DNA of 64,000 nucleotides from Fimbriimonadaceae bacterium (GTDB lineage: Bacteria; Armatimonadota; Fimbriimonadia; Fimbriimonadales; Fimbriimonadaceae): the NCBI GenBank assembly GCA_023957775.1, contig JAMLGR010000013.1:61594-125593 (forward strand), read 5' to 3'. Shown in pieces: positions 1-9,077 of this stretch. Made by a program: the position numbers and the translations under genes. The notes beneath the pieces were generated by a model, which worked only from the letters and a program-made list of their open reading frames with translations, was not told the origin of the DNA and searched no databases. Within the stretch, counting starts at the first letter, position 1, and each line of letters starts with the position of its first letter.

Positions 1-1259
1 TGCCGCGATCCTAGCCGCCACCATCGGTGGCCCCGGTGTCTCAGACCCCCCGAATCCAGGGGTCTTTCTGACAAGCGTTGAAGAAGCCCGATCGGTCAGC
101 CCATCGTACTTCTGGGATTCCGCCAAGCTCGGACGGATCGGGATCCCCACCCCCACGCCCTTCGGCTGGGGTTCAACGTCTCCTACCCAGTTCCTCCTGA
201 GGGCCACGACCTTGATCGGTCGTACGGTGTTCTACCCCGGCCGAGCTCGGTCGCAAGAGAGCCGACGGAGTCATCTACATCGAGAACCCCGCGCCCAGCG
301 GGTCCGGATACGTCATTTGGGTGCCGTGGAACGACACCACCCTCGATGTGCACATGACTCCGGATCCCGGCGAGGACGGCCAGAGCCCGCTCAGCCCGCA
401 GACGGTCACCGTCGTCGTCTGGGATCACGACGAGTGGTACGTCAGCGGCGTAAAGAAGCACCACGACACCTGCTACTTCCTAGAATACGAGGTGTTGAAG
501 ATCGCTTGCTCCGATGCCAGCATCGACTCGCGCGTCGGATACCCGCTGTCGTCCAACGACACCTTCCTCTTTGGCACCGATCCGAACGGATCACCCCGAA
601 ACCACAGCTTTGGAGCCTCCGAGTTTCGTGGAGGCCTATTCGCCGGAAACATGTACTGGAACGGGTACCCGCAGGATCAAAGCGGCACGGCCCGCATTCA
701 GCTCTGGCCCGACGAGACGCCGGACGTCGAGGACATCGGCTTTGCGGCGCTTTCGCTCCTCGACTGCGGCCGAGTTCCGCTCCACAACGGCCAATACCTC
801 GGGGGGCCGGATCTCGGTCTGTTCTCACCGGACCCGTCCAACGATCCCAACTTGAGCGACGGAGGGAAGTGTGGTCTGGTCGACACGCTGGACTTCGATC
901 GCACCGCGAGGCACCGCGCAGAGCCCGTATCCGGTATGGCTTGATCCCATGGACCATAAGGCGATCTCGAGCACTCCGCCTGAGCCCAAGGATTACGTGA
1001 GCTGGAGTTTGACCCGGATCGGACAGCCTTACGCGAATCCCCTTGAGCCCTACACTCCAGCAGGGGCTCTTCAACATCTGTGTCTGGCCATCTGCGACGA
1101 AGCGACATTTGTCGGCAACGGCAATTCCGCTTGGCCTATTTCGCAAGCAACGAGTTCGCCTCCCACGCGCCCGAGACGTTTCCAGAAAGCGATTCGGCAC
1201 CGCGGCTTTGGGTTGTCAAGAATCCCGTTATCAGCATTGTCTACGACGAGGGCGACTAG
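1..1259 (+). pseudogene. Frameshifted gene of unknown function
   Basis: The plus strand codes throughout, but no single frame stays open. Frame 2 is protein-like from base 2 to about 240, frame 3 from about 243 to 915 (residues such as DGVIYIENPAPSGSGYVIW), frame 1 to about 1130, and frame 3 again until TAG at 1257-1259. The pieces join into one continuous protein of at least 400 residues that enters from outside the window. I recognise no domain. It is rich in Gly, Pro, Asp and Trp, like a secreted or surface protein. It lies 4 nt before the peptidase gene and points the same way, so the two and the following RHS gene probably formed one unit. Either the gene has decayed or the sequence has local indel errors; the intact RHS copy at 9.1-10.9 kb argues that the problem is confined to this stretch. 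Confidence 0.55.
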
Positions 1260-1263
1260 AACC

Positions 1264-2262
1264 GTGAAACTCCTAGAATATGGGTTGCGTTTGCGGCTGA
1301 CGGTCTGTCGACTGGCGCTTGTGGGCAGCCTTGGAGCAGCTCTGACACTCGGCCTGGTTTCATGGCAGCACTTCTCCGTGGCTCGCAGGCCGGCTGATGC
1401 GAAGCTCAGGGCACCGGTTCCCGTTGCGACCAAGTTGCGGCGCGGCGCGGATGCGAAGATGGCGCGAGGCGACCTTGCGGGAGCGCGCGCCGATCTCATG
1501 GGCTTGATCGGCAGGTTCGGCGACAACCCGTCCAAGCTCGAACAGGACGAGGTCACGGCCTCTCGCATTCGTCTTGGTTTCGTCAGCGCCAAGGAAGGGA
1601 CTTCGATGAGGCGGCGCACTGGTTCGACCAGGCCGAGGTCAAGCACAAGGGCGGCGACACAGCGGATCCCGACTACGGGACCCTTCCCGATCAAGCGGCG
1701 TACCAGGCGGCGGTATGCCAAGCCAAGGACCAGTCGCCCGCCCAAGCGTGCAAAACGTATCTCGAGTTTGCCAGGACCCACCCACATAGCCCGCTCGTCT
1801 ACGCAGCCTTCAAGCGCATTCAACGGCTCGGGGATCCACCGGCGGCGATGGTGAGGCAGTTCGACGCGATCGCCAAGGAGCATGAGGAGTGGATCGGACG
1901 GGAGATCGCTCTTTGTGGTCCGAAGGCGCTTGCCCGCGTCCTTGAGATCTTCGACTTGAAGAGGCAACCCATCGAGACGCTGGCGGCCTGTGCAACACAA
2001 CGAATCAGGGCACGAGCCTGAGTGATGCGAGGGGCCTTGCAGCAGCTTGGTCTGAATGCGGTTGGCATGCGCGTCAACTCCCTTGACTTCGCGAAGCTGC
2101 CCCGCGGCGCCCTTTGGCTCAAGGACGGCCACTTCCTCGTATTCGAGGCCGCGAAGGAAGACCGCTTTCTTGTCTTCGACCCAATTCCCGGCACGGTCCA
2201 AGAACGGCCGCTCCCGGACGATGTTCAGTTCACCGCCGACGTGCTGGTAGTGCGCCGCTCCC
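1264..2262 (+). pseudogene. Membrane-anchored C39-type cysteine peptidase, frameshifted
   Basis: GTG at 1264 begins a protein with a membrane helix (LALVGSLGAALTLGLVSW), then helical tetratricopeptide-like repeats, then a papain-fold C39-type peptidase domain. The catalytic features are readable: Cys in LCGPKALARVLEIF (near 1910), a segment LCNTTNQGTSLSD (1988-2025), His in KDGHFLVFEA (near 2130) and Asp in VFDPIPG (near 2178). They lie in different frames: frame 1 to about 1595, then frame 3, frame 2 briefly around 1988-2025, and frame 3 again. TGA at 2019 falls in the frame-3 reading of that stretch. C39 domains classically cleave double-glycine leaders in peptide export; here the neighbour is an RHS gene, so processing of the RHS product is a reasonable inference. 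The 3' boundary with the RHS gene is unclear because the frame changes near 2262. Confidence 0.6.
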
Positions 2263-2352
2263 AAAGGAATGGCGCCATCAGGCCACTGGTGCATCCCGAT
2301 CGGGTCGATCCAAATTCCCGTTCGCCGGCACGGATCCCCGCCCAAACCGGCG

Positions 2353-5300
2353 ATGCAGGATTCGCGCGCGCTGACAAAGAAAGAGATGGACGCGCTTGCC
2401 GGCAAGAACAACCCGAACGCCTACGTCGCAGGGACCAATGCCTTCTCGGTGATGCACTCGGAGGTTGACGTCACCACCGGCAACTACATGCACACAGAGA
2501 CGGACTGGGCGGTGCAATCAAGCCTCGGGATTCCCGCCAACGTGACGCGCACGTACAGCGCCAACAACCCGGACGAAGGGCCCTTCGGCTGGGGTTGGAC
2601 CCTGAGTGTGGATATGCGCTCGACGGTGGGCGGGCTTCTCAAGGGTCCCGGCGTCCCATCGCGCTCCGTCCCGATCCAGTTTCGCGAGCAGCCTCCCGGC
2701 GGGCAGGGCGATCCACACTACAGTCATCGTCAACTGCCGCTCCGCCTGTCTCGATCACCGCAACGGATGCCAGCGGCTACCTTGAGTGCGTTCAGGTCGA
2801 TGCCGACGGAATCCTATCGACGCCCGCATGGGACAGAAACGTCGTCGATCGCCAGTACGAGACGCTCGTCGTCGAGGACCAGAGCTACTGGATCACCACT
2901 GGGTGCACCGTGCTGACTCCCGAGGGGACGACCTATGTGTACGAAAAGAAGGGCGAGTATCCAGAGGGCGCGTACGCTCTCGATGAAAACGGCGACCAGA
3001 CGGGCGATCCAGTGCCCAGCAATGTGCTGAAAGTCACATCGATCACGGACCGTCATGGGAACGCGACCACTTTTACCTATTCCGGAACGAACGACTATGT
3101 AACGTTCGAGAAGGCAAACGGCGACACAAGTGAAGCCAAACTGGAAACCATCTCCACGCCGGATGGGCGCGAGCTCAATTTCACGTGGGGCACGGGCGAC
3201 GAGGCCAACCGTATCGTGCAAGTCGATGATGGATCTGGCAGGCACGTCGACGCGCAGCAGCGATGGCCCAAACGGGATCGATTTCGACATTTTCACGCGC
3301 GGGTGTTATCACCAGTACGACTACTCCGGCCTGCTCGATCCAGATGTGTCCATCGACACGGACCTGCTCTACAAGATCACGGATCCCAGAGGACTGGAGA
3401 CGATCATCCACTACTGTGAGGGCAACTCTCCCGTTACACCGTACAACACCGCGATTCCCGCAGTGTTTTGCTACAAGATTGCTCACCCGAGCGGAATGTT
3501 CTCCTATTTCAAGAACTCCACGACTGCCTGCCCGGAGGGTCCCTACTCGTCGACCTACTACTCGGTCGGACCTCCCGAATTCCAGGACGGCTTTGGCGAA
3601 GGTGAGAACTACGTCATGGTGAGCATATGCGAAGTCATGACCAGCGCTGCGTCTGAGCAAGCGCCGCTCGTCTACCAAAGGATCTCGGATCCGCTGCCCC
3701 CGAGTGGAGCGGCACCGTGCAAATACTCGGAGCGTTACGTCAACCCCTTCACGCACGACCTGCTCGAATCGGTGACGTATCGGCCGACGGCGACGGAGGG
3801 CCCGACTCTGAACACTTCAAGGCTTCAGGCATGCTGTCGCGAGCGCCAACTGTCAGCTGCGGACTCGGCATACAACTTCCTCGGCATGCCGCTGCTCCAG
3901 GAGACAAGCGAATGGTCCTATGGCGAGCAGAACCCTGAGCGCACCACCCGTACCGAGATCGCCTACTGGGGCGCCGACAAGTATTTTCAGCGGAAGGCTT
4001 CGGTGACCACATGGCCCAACACATCCGAACCGGCGGTGATCTCCTTCACCGACTATTACGACGATCAGGCATCGACCGGTAAGGGACTGCCGCACCTCGT
4101 CTACGACTCTGTCAACGCGACCTTCAGCAATTCGAGCGGCACCGGTTGGCGGGACGCGATCGCGGTCTCGGGAGGGGACGAGACGGCGAGTTTCCAGTAC
4201 GACTCGCTGGGTCGCCCGACGCACATCCACAAGATTAGCAAGGACGGCGGCTCCAACGATTTCATCGAGACTGCCACCTCCTACGGTTCACTCGGCTCTC
4301 CGTACTGGGGCGCTGCGATCGAGGTCGACGAGGATGTCCAAGGGGCCAACCGGGTGACCAGCACGCTCGAGTACGATTCCATGGGCCGGGCTGTAGAGGT
4401 CGAGGACGCTGCCGGTCACGTGTTCGTGACGACCTACCTGGACGATGGCGAGGTCTCGGAAGTCACCGTCGACGACGATCCTGTCGTGAGCTACACCTAC
4501 GGAAGCGGAACGGCCACGGGGCAGCCCACCCTGATCGAGGACGGGTTACCGAGAGGTGGCAGAGCTTCACGTACGGCTCGGACAGCCAGCGGCCGTGGGA
4601 GTTGGGGGTGCTGGTCGGGACCGCAGAAGGCAAGGATGGTCAGTCCGCGATCTACACGACCGCCTATCAGTACTATGTGAGCGGTCTGCGCGCCCAGACG
4701 ACCTACACGACCCCCAACGGCACCACGCAATGGGTTTATGGAGACTACGTTCGCTGCGGGAATCCGCTGCAGGGCGCCCTTGCGTTCCAGACGATGGTTC
4801 AACTGGACTCTTACGGAGACCCCACCACCAACGAGTTTCACTATGCCTACGATCAGTCGGGGCGGCTCGTCGAAGCCGCATTTGCCCAGACGCCGACCGC
4901 GGGGTCGGCGAGCAACGGCTCTTGGTACTCGGCGAACGATCCAGCGGAGAGCCGCGCCCATGTGGTCTACGACTACGACGCGGGGGGTCGGTGCGCCGGT
5001 GTGTACGACTACTGGGACACTTACTGCAGGCTTCCTATGGATTACGACCACGCCACTTCCTGAGTCAGGTGTACCACTACGACGCGAAGGGGCAGCGCTC
5101 GATCAGGTGTTCTACCATGGCGATCTCGGGAAGTTGGCCTTGACCGACTGAGACCACGAGGCGATGCGCGGGGGTTCCTGACAGGCGTCGACTACAACGA
5201 CGGTCTGGCCGGCGAGGAGCCGAGTTGACATTGATCTGCGGGCAACGCCGACGACCGGGCAGAGTGCGCGAGCCATATCGACCTGAACCGCCTGGTCTCG

Positions 5301-6427
5301 AGGGGCTGGCCACGTACCAAAGCGACATCATCATGGGCAACCGCACCTGGCGCAACTACGGCCAGAGCGGCGTGCAGCGCTACGTGTACGACGTGCTCAA
5401 CCGCTGCACCAGCGTGTGCGGAGCGAGCGACGGTGCGCGCTACGAGTACAGGCCCGACGGCCTGCGGGTCGAGAAGGTCTCGGGTCTGTCGGTGACTTGG
5501 AACCCGGCCGACAGAGTGCACGGCTCTGGCTGGTACGACGAAAACTGGACAGTCAACAAGGCCACGAGCCGCTACTTCTACGACGGGCAGATGTGCATGG
5601 AGGAGGATTTTGTCCCCTCCTATGGTCCGGGCGAGTACACGAAGGTCACGCGGTACGGACTCGGCGCGCGCGGCGTCGATTACATGGAGCAATCGATCAC
5701 CGGCGGATCTCCCACGCGGACGTATCCTTTGTATGATGGACATGGGAATATGATCGCCACGATCTCGCTCGAGGGGGACCTGTCCAACCTGCGCGAATAC
5801 GACGCGTGGGGCGACGTGCGCGATCAGGCGGGAGTGACGACGGACCCCAACACCCGCTACTGCGCCAACCTTGGGCACAAGCAGGACGACGAGTCCGGCC
5901 TGATCTATATGCGGGCCAGGTTCTACGACTCGGGGACGGGGAGGTTCATCTCCGAGGACCCGGCGATGCAAGGGACCAATTGGTTCGTGTACTGCAACAA
6001 CGATCCGGTGAGCTATGCGGACTCTAGCGGAACGTTCTATATCCCTGCTTCTAATCTCTGGGCAGCAGCTGGATGGGCTTTTGCCGCCCTGGCTGTGTGG
6101 CAGTTTGGTAAGTACAACCCCAGTTACATAGGGGAAGTGCAGACCTTCCATCATCTGAATCGTGCCAACGCCTGTGCGCTGATTGCAACCGCCTGCTTCT
6201 CTGCAGCATCCCTATTTGCGAGCGGCACGGATATTGATGGCAGGGTCCTGGGTATGATCGGTGTTTCGCTAACAGCATTCATCGGCATCGTTTCCCTGAT
6301 GACGGCAGGTGCCTCCCACGGGTCGAAGACCGCGGTCGGCGCAGCCATTTTCTTTGTATATGCCTATGGATTGGCGCTCCTCGCGGAACTCATTGCAACC
6401 GACGTGATGATGGAGTTGCTTGGATGA
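2353..6427 (+). pseudogene. RHS-repeat protein with membrane-helix tip, frameshifted
   Basis: ATG at 2353 begins a typical RHS N-terminal region (AYVAGTNAFSVMHSEVD, then a GPFGWGW motif), followed by YD-type repeats. Frames change near 2700, 3235, 4545, 5040, 5100 and 5220. Against the intact copy at 9.1-10.9 kb these are small indels, for example one base lost in the run near 5057. The last part, 5225-6427, is open and contains the conserved end of the RHS core (GLIYMRARFYDSGTGRFIS, then YCNNDPV). After the core junction near 6030 the sequence becomes a tip of about 130 residues with four hydrophobic helices and visibly lower G+C. RHS cores form shells that encapsulate a C-terminal toxin. 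The stop overlaps the start of the next gene (ATGA). The frameshifts make it unlikely that the whole product is now made. Confidence 0.8.
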
Positions 6428-6729
6428 ACTCGACGACCTTTATTATCATGATATTGGCATTACCCGCATGCATCTTTCTTGCTCTTCTCGGGGCACAATG
6501 CCTAGGATGGGCGCGCGAGACGCCTCTTACACATAGGGTAGTGTTGCAGGCTGGGACCGTCAACGTTCTCATGATGGTCGCCTACGCAGTTGCGCGGGTC
6601 GTGCTAGGTGCAGAGGGCTTTGAAGCAACGAATCTCGGCCCAATACTGCTGATGGTCTCGGTTGTAAGCTATTTTCGTATGGGTTTGCGGGGATGGACAT
6701 TTGTCCGCCGTTCGTCTAAGGAACATTGA
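6424..6729 (+). CDS. Small membrane protein, putative partner of RHS tip 1
   Basis: This 101-residue protein starts at ATG 6424, overlapping the RHS stop as ATGA, so it should be translationally coupled. It has about three hydrophobic helices: FIIMILALPACIFLALLG near the N-terminus, VNVLMMVAYAVARVVLG in the middle and LGPILLMVSVVSYF near the end, followed by a basic C-terminus. Base composition is clearly lower in G+C than the RHS core. Its position straight after an RHS tip is where immunity genes of RHS and CDI toxins sit. A membrane immunity protein fits a membrane-active tip, but no family was recognised and the role is inferred from context. Confidence 0.6.
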   Translation: MNSTTFIIMILALPACIFLALLGAQCLGWARETPLTHRVVLQAGTVNVLMMVAYAVARVVLGAEGFEATNLGPILLMVSVVSYFRMGLRGWTFVRRSSKEH

Positions 6730-6787
6730 GTCTCATGTATGAGGGCTAGATGCTGTACAGTCCAGATAAGCGTCCTTTGTATGGTGG

Positions 6788-7645
6788 ATGCTGACGGAAG
6801 CGCCGAATCAGAGGCTTGGGCATTGCGCAGGAGACGTACTGAAACTGATTGGCTTCGACGGCCAGATGTGCATGGAGGAGGACAGGGTCGCCCTACAGGC
6901 CGAAGAGGTGCACCGCACCCGCTACGGTCTGGGTCCCCGGGGCATCGACTGGATCGAAACCTCGATCAGCGGGAGCCAGCGGAACCAACAGTATCCGCTC
7001 TATGATGGACATGGGAACATGATCGACACGATCTCGCTCGAAGGGGACCTTGCCAACCTGCGGGCCTACGACGCCTGGGGCGGTGTTCGCGCTCAGGCGG
7101 GAGTGACGACCGATCCCAACACCCGCTACTGCGCCAACCTTGGGCACAAGCAGGACGACGAGTCCGGCCTGATCTACATGCGGGCGCGGTTCTACGATTC
7201 GGGGACCGGGAGTTTCATCTCCCAGGATCCTGCCATGGACGGGGCCAACTGGTTCGTGTATTGCAACAACGATCCGGTGAACATGGTGGATGCAGATGGC
7301 AGGTCCGCCTTGGCATTGGGGCTCGCCCTGGGGTTCGCAGTCTATTTCTGCTGGCAGTTCTATTCGGGAGATTCAGCTGATGGGCAGCGAGCGATGCGCT
7401 ATTTTGGTGCAACGGTCGCGGCTATGACGCTCAACATCGCGATTGAGTCCAGCAAGGATTGGATGTTGCGGGCTGCATATCGAATGGCCGCATTGCTGCG
7501 GATGGATTATATGATGTCACCAGACCAAATCGGGTACAGATGGTCGCGAAACGCTGTGCGGATTGCCTTCTATGCAGGATATACATTGTTCTTGGTATTC
7601 ACGATGTACTACCTTGAAGCATGGGCGGAAGGAGAAGCCCAATGA
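6788..7645 (+). CDS. Orphan RHS C-terminal module (core end plus tip 2)
   Basis: Homology to the other two RHS copies begins near 6860 (FDGQMCMEED) and runs to the core junction near 7290 (YCNNDPVNMVDADG). There is no RHS N-terminus and no convincing ribosome site, so ATG 6788 may not be used. After the junction comes a new tip of about 115 residues with at least three hydrophobic segments (LALGLALGFAVYFCWQFY; FGATVAAMTLNIAIE; FYAGYTLFLVFTMYYLEAW). It shows no obvious similarity to tip 1 or tip 3. The layout matches orphan rhs-CT cassettes downstream of full rhs genes, which can replace the active tip by recombination through the shared core. The stop overlaps the next start (ATGA). Confidence 0.65.
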   Translation: MLTEAPNQRLGHCAGDVLKLIGFDGQMCMEEDRVALQAEEVHRTRYGLGPRGIDWIETSISGSQRNQQYPLYDGHGNMIDTISLEGDLANLRAYDAWGGVRAQAGVTTDPNTRYCANLGHKQDDESGLIYMRARFYDSGTGSFISQDPAMDGANWFVYCNNDPVNMVDADGRSALALGLALGFAVYFCWQFYSGDSADGQRAMRYFGATVAAMTLNIAIESSKDWMLRAAYRMAALLRMDYMMSPDQIGYRWSRNAVRIAFYAGYTLFLVFTMYYLEAWAEGEAQ

Positions 7646-8025
7646 GGAACCAGGATCATTCCGGGGCATTCGTAGTCGTAATAGTTATCGTCGCAATTCT
7701 GTCGGCGAGCCTCTTGGTGTCTTCGTTAGCACTATCTTCCCTCCTGCGAGTACCTCAGCCAGACGTAGCCCGTGCCGCCGCGCTGTCGTTAGGCTCGTTT
7801 ATGGTGGGGGCTTTGTCAGTGCATCTTAACATGTCGTCCAGACTCATCATTGGTTTGAGACGTGCGACGGACCTGGTCATCCTCTTTGCAGTGACTTCGC
7901 TGCCTGCGTCGCAAGTCGTCGCATGGTTTACTGCCTTTGTATTCACATTGTTCGTCGTGCAAATGATCCGTCTGCTCGTTATGGTGGGACACGCTAAGGG
8001 GCAAGGTCGCAGCCTGCTAATCTAG
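7642..8025 (+). CDS. Small membrane protein, putative partner of RHS tip 2
   Basis: ATG 7642 overlaps the stop of the orphan RHS module as ATGA. The product is about 127 residues with roughly four hydrophobic helices (AFVVVIVIVAILSASLLVS; LSLGSFMVGALSVHL; ATDLVILFAVTSLP; VAWFTAFVFTLFVVQMIRLL) and short basic loops. An in-frame start at 7621 exists, but the overlap and the hydrophobic N-terminus favour 7642. It is unrelated by eye to the partner after tip 1. A role as immunity protein is inferred only from the tip-then-small-membrane-protein arrangement that recurs three times in this region. Confidence 0.55.
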   Translation: MRNQDHSGAFVVVIVIVAILSASLLVSSLALSSLLRVPQPDVARAAALSLGSFMVGALSVHLNMSSRLIIGLRRATDLVILFAVTSLPASQVVAWFTAFVFTLFVVQMIRLLVMVGHAKGQGRSLLI

Positions 8026-8077
8026 TGAGCACCAAACAGGCACCGCAGGCGACCCTGTCCGTTGCGCCGAGGGGATA

Positions 8078-8389
8078 ATGGGAAACGTGGCTCGCAAGTG
8101 GCTCGACCTCGACCGGAAGAAGATCGTAGGGTTCTGCCGGAAGCACCGCATCCGGAAGCTCTCGCTCTTCGGCTCAGCACTGCGCGAAGACTTCGGCCCT
8201 GAGAGCGACGTTGACCTACTGGTCGAGTTCGAACCTTATGCAAAGGTTGGGTGGAGCTTCTTTTCGATGGAGCGAGAACTCTCGCAGATTATCGGCCGAA
8301 GGGTCGACCTGAACACGATTGGCTTTCTGAGCCCCTATTTCGTTGACAAAGTGGTGGCTGAGGCGGAGGTCCTGTTTGTCGCGGCATGA
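8078..8389 (+). CDS. MNT-type minimal nucleotidyltransferase (antitoxin-like)
   Basis: This 103-residue protein has the minimal nucleotidyltransferase signature: GSALREDFGPESDVDLLVEF holds the GS and the catalytic Asp pair in SDVDLL. Proteins of this size pair with HEPN ribonuclease toxins; MntA-type members neutralise HEPN partners by AMPylating a tyrosine near the RNase motif. Its stop overlaps an ATG at 8386, but the HEPN frame that follows is truncated (see 8417-8671), so the antitoxin is likely orphaned. It stands directly after the second RHS tip partner and before the first tRNA-fragment repeat. Confidence 0.85.
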   Translation: MGNVARKWLDLDRKKIVGFCRKHRIRKLSLFGSALREDFGPESDVDLLVEFEPYAKVGWSFFSMERELSQIIGRRVDLNTIGFLSPYFVDKVVAEAEVLFVAA

Positions 8390-8416
8390 CGACACGGGGC
8401 GCCTGCGCGCCCGACC

Positions 8417-8671
8417 GTGCGCGATCTCGACGGCTTCCGAAGCATGGTCCAGCATGCGCTCGTGGAGGTCATCGGCGAGGCCGCCAACCGCGTGAGCGAG
8501 GACACCCGCCGGGCGCATCCAGAAATCCCGTGGGCCGACATCGCCGGATCTCGACATCGCCTCATCCACGGCTACGACTCGGTGGACTTCGATATTCTCT
8601 GGCACATCGTGTCCGACGACCTGCGCACACTCATCCCTCAGCTTGAGGGGGTTCTTGACGAGCGGGGCTGA
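8417..8671 (+). pseudogene. N-terminally truncated HEPN (DUF86-like) toxin
   Basis: From GTG 8417 the frame encodes 84 residues matching the C-terminal two thirds of DUF86-type HEPN proteins: EVIGEAANRVSEDTRR, a conserved PEIPW, then SRHRLIHGYDSVD, which carries the R-X4-H ribonuclease motif. Family members are about 110-120 residues and begin with a helix that is missing here. The natural start would be ATG 8386, overlapping the antitoxin stop, but that start reads another frame (MTTRGACAPD). An indel between 8390 and 8420, or loss of the first helix, explains this. The product is probably inactive or absent. Confidence 0.65.
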
Positions 8672-8735
8672 CGTGGCCAATGGGCTGGTGAGCGGCGCGT
8701 TCCGTCCGCTCCCGGATGAAACAGCCAGGGGGTCT

Positions 8736-8875
<140 letters not shown>

Positions 8876-9077
8876 GACTTCGCCGAGGGCTTCGTCTGGC
8901 TGCGCCAGAGGGAGCCTCGACAAAGTCGGTCCGCCATAGCTTTGGCGAAGGCGGGCCTTAGCCAACTCACGCACGGGTGACGAGATGCATCGCTCGTCAG
9001 CAAAAACAACGACGCAACGTCTTGACCGGGTGCGCATAGGATAAACGAGCAGAACCTCATTTTGATAATGGGGACTC

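Noticed and set aside
1..5300. Programmed ribosomal frameshifting to explain the many frame changes
   Set aside because: Changes are numerous, go in both directions, lack slippery sequences, and single-base differences are visible against the intact RHS copy.
6750..6803. Relic of another RHS tip junction (reading MVDADGSA)
   Set aside because: Only six residues match the core end and another frame reads equally well, so the similarity may be chance.
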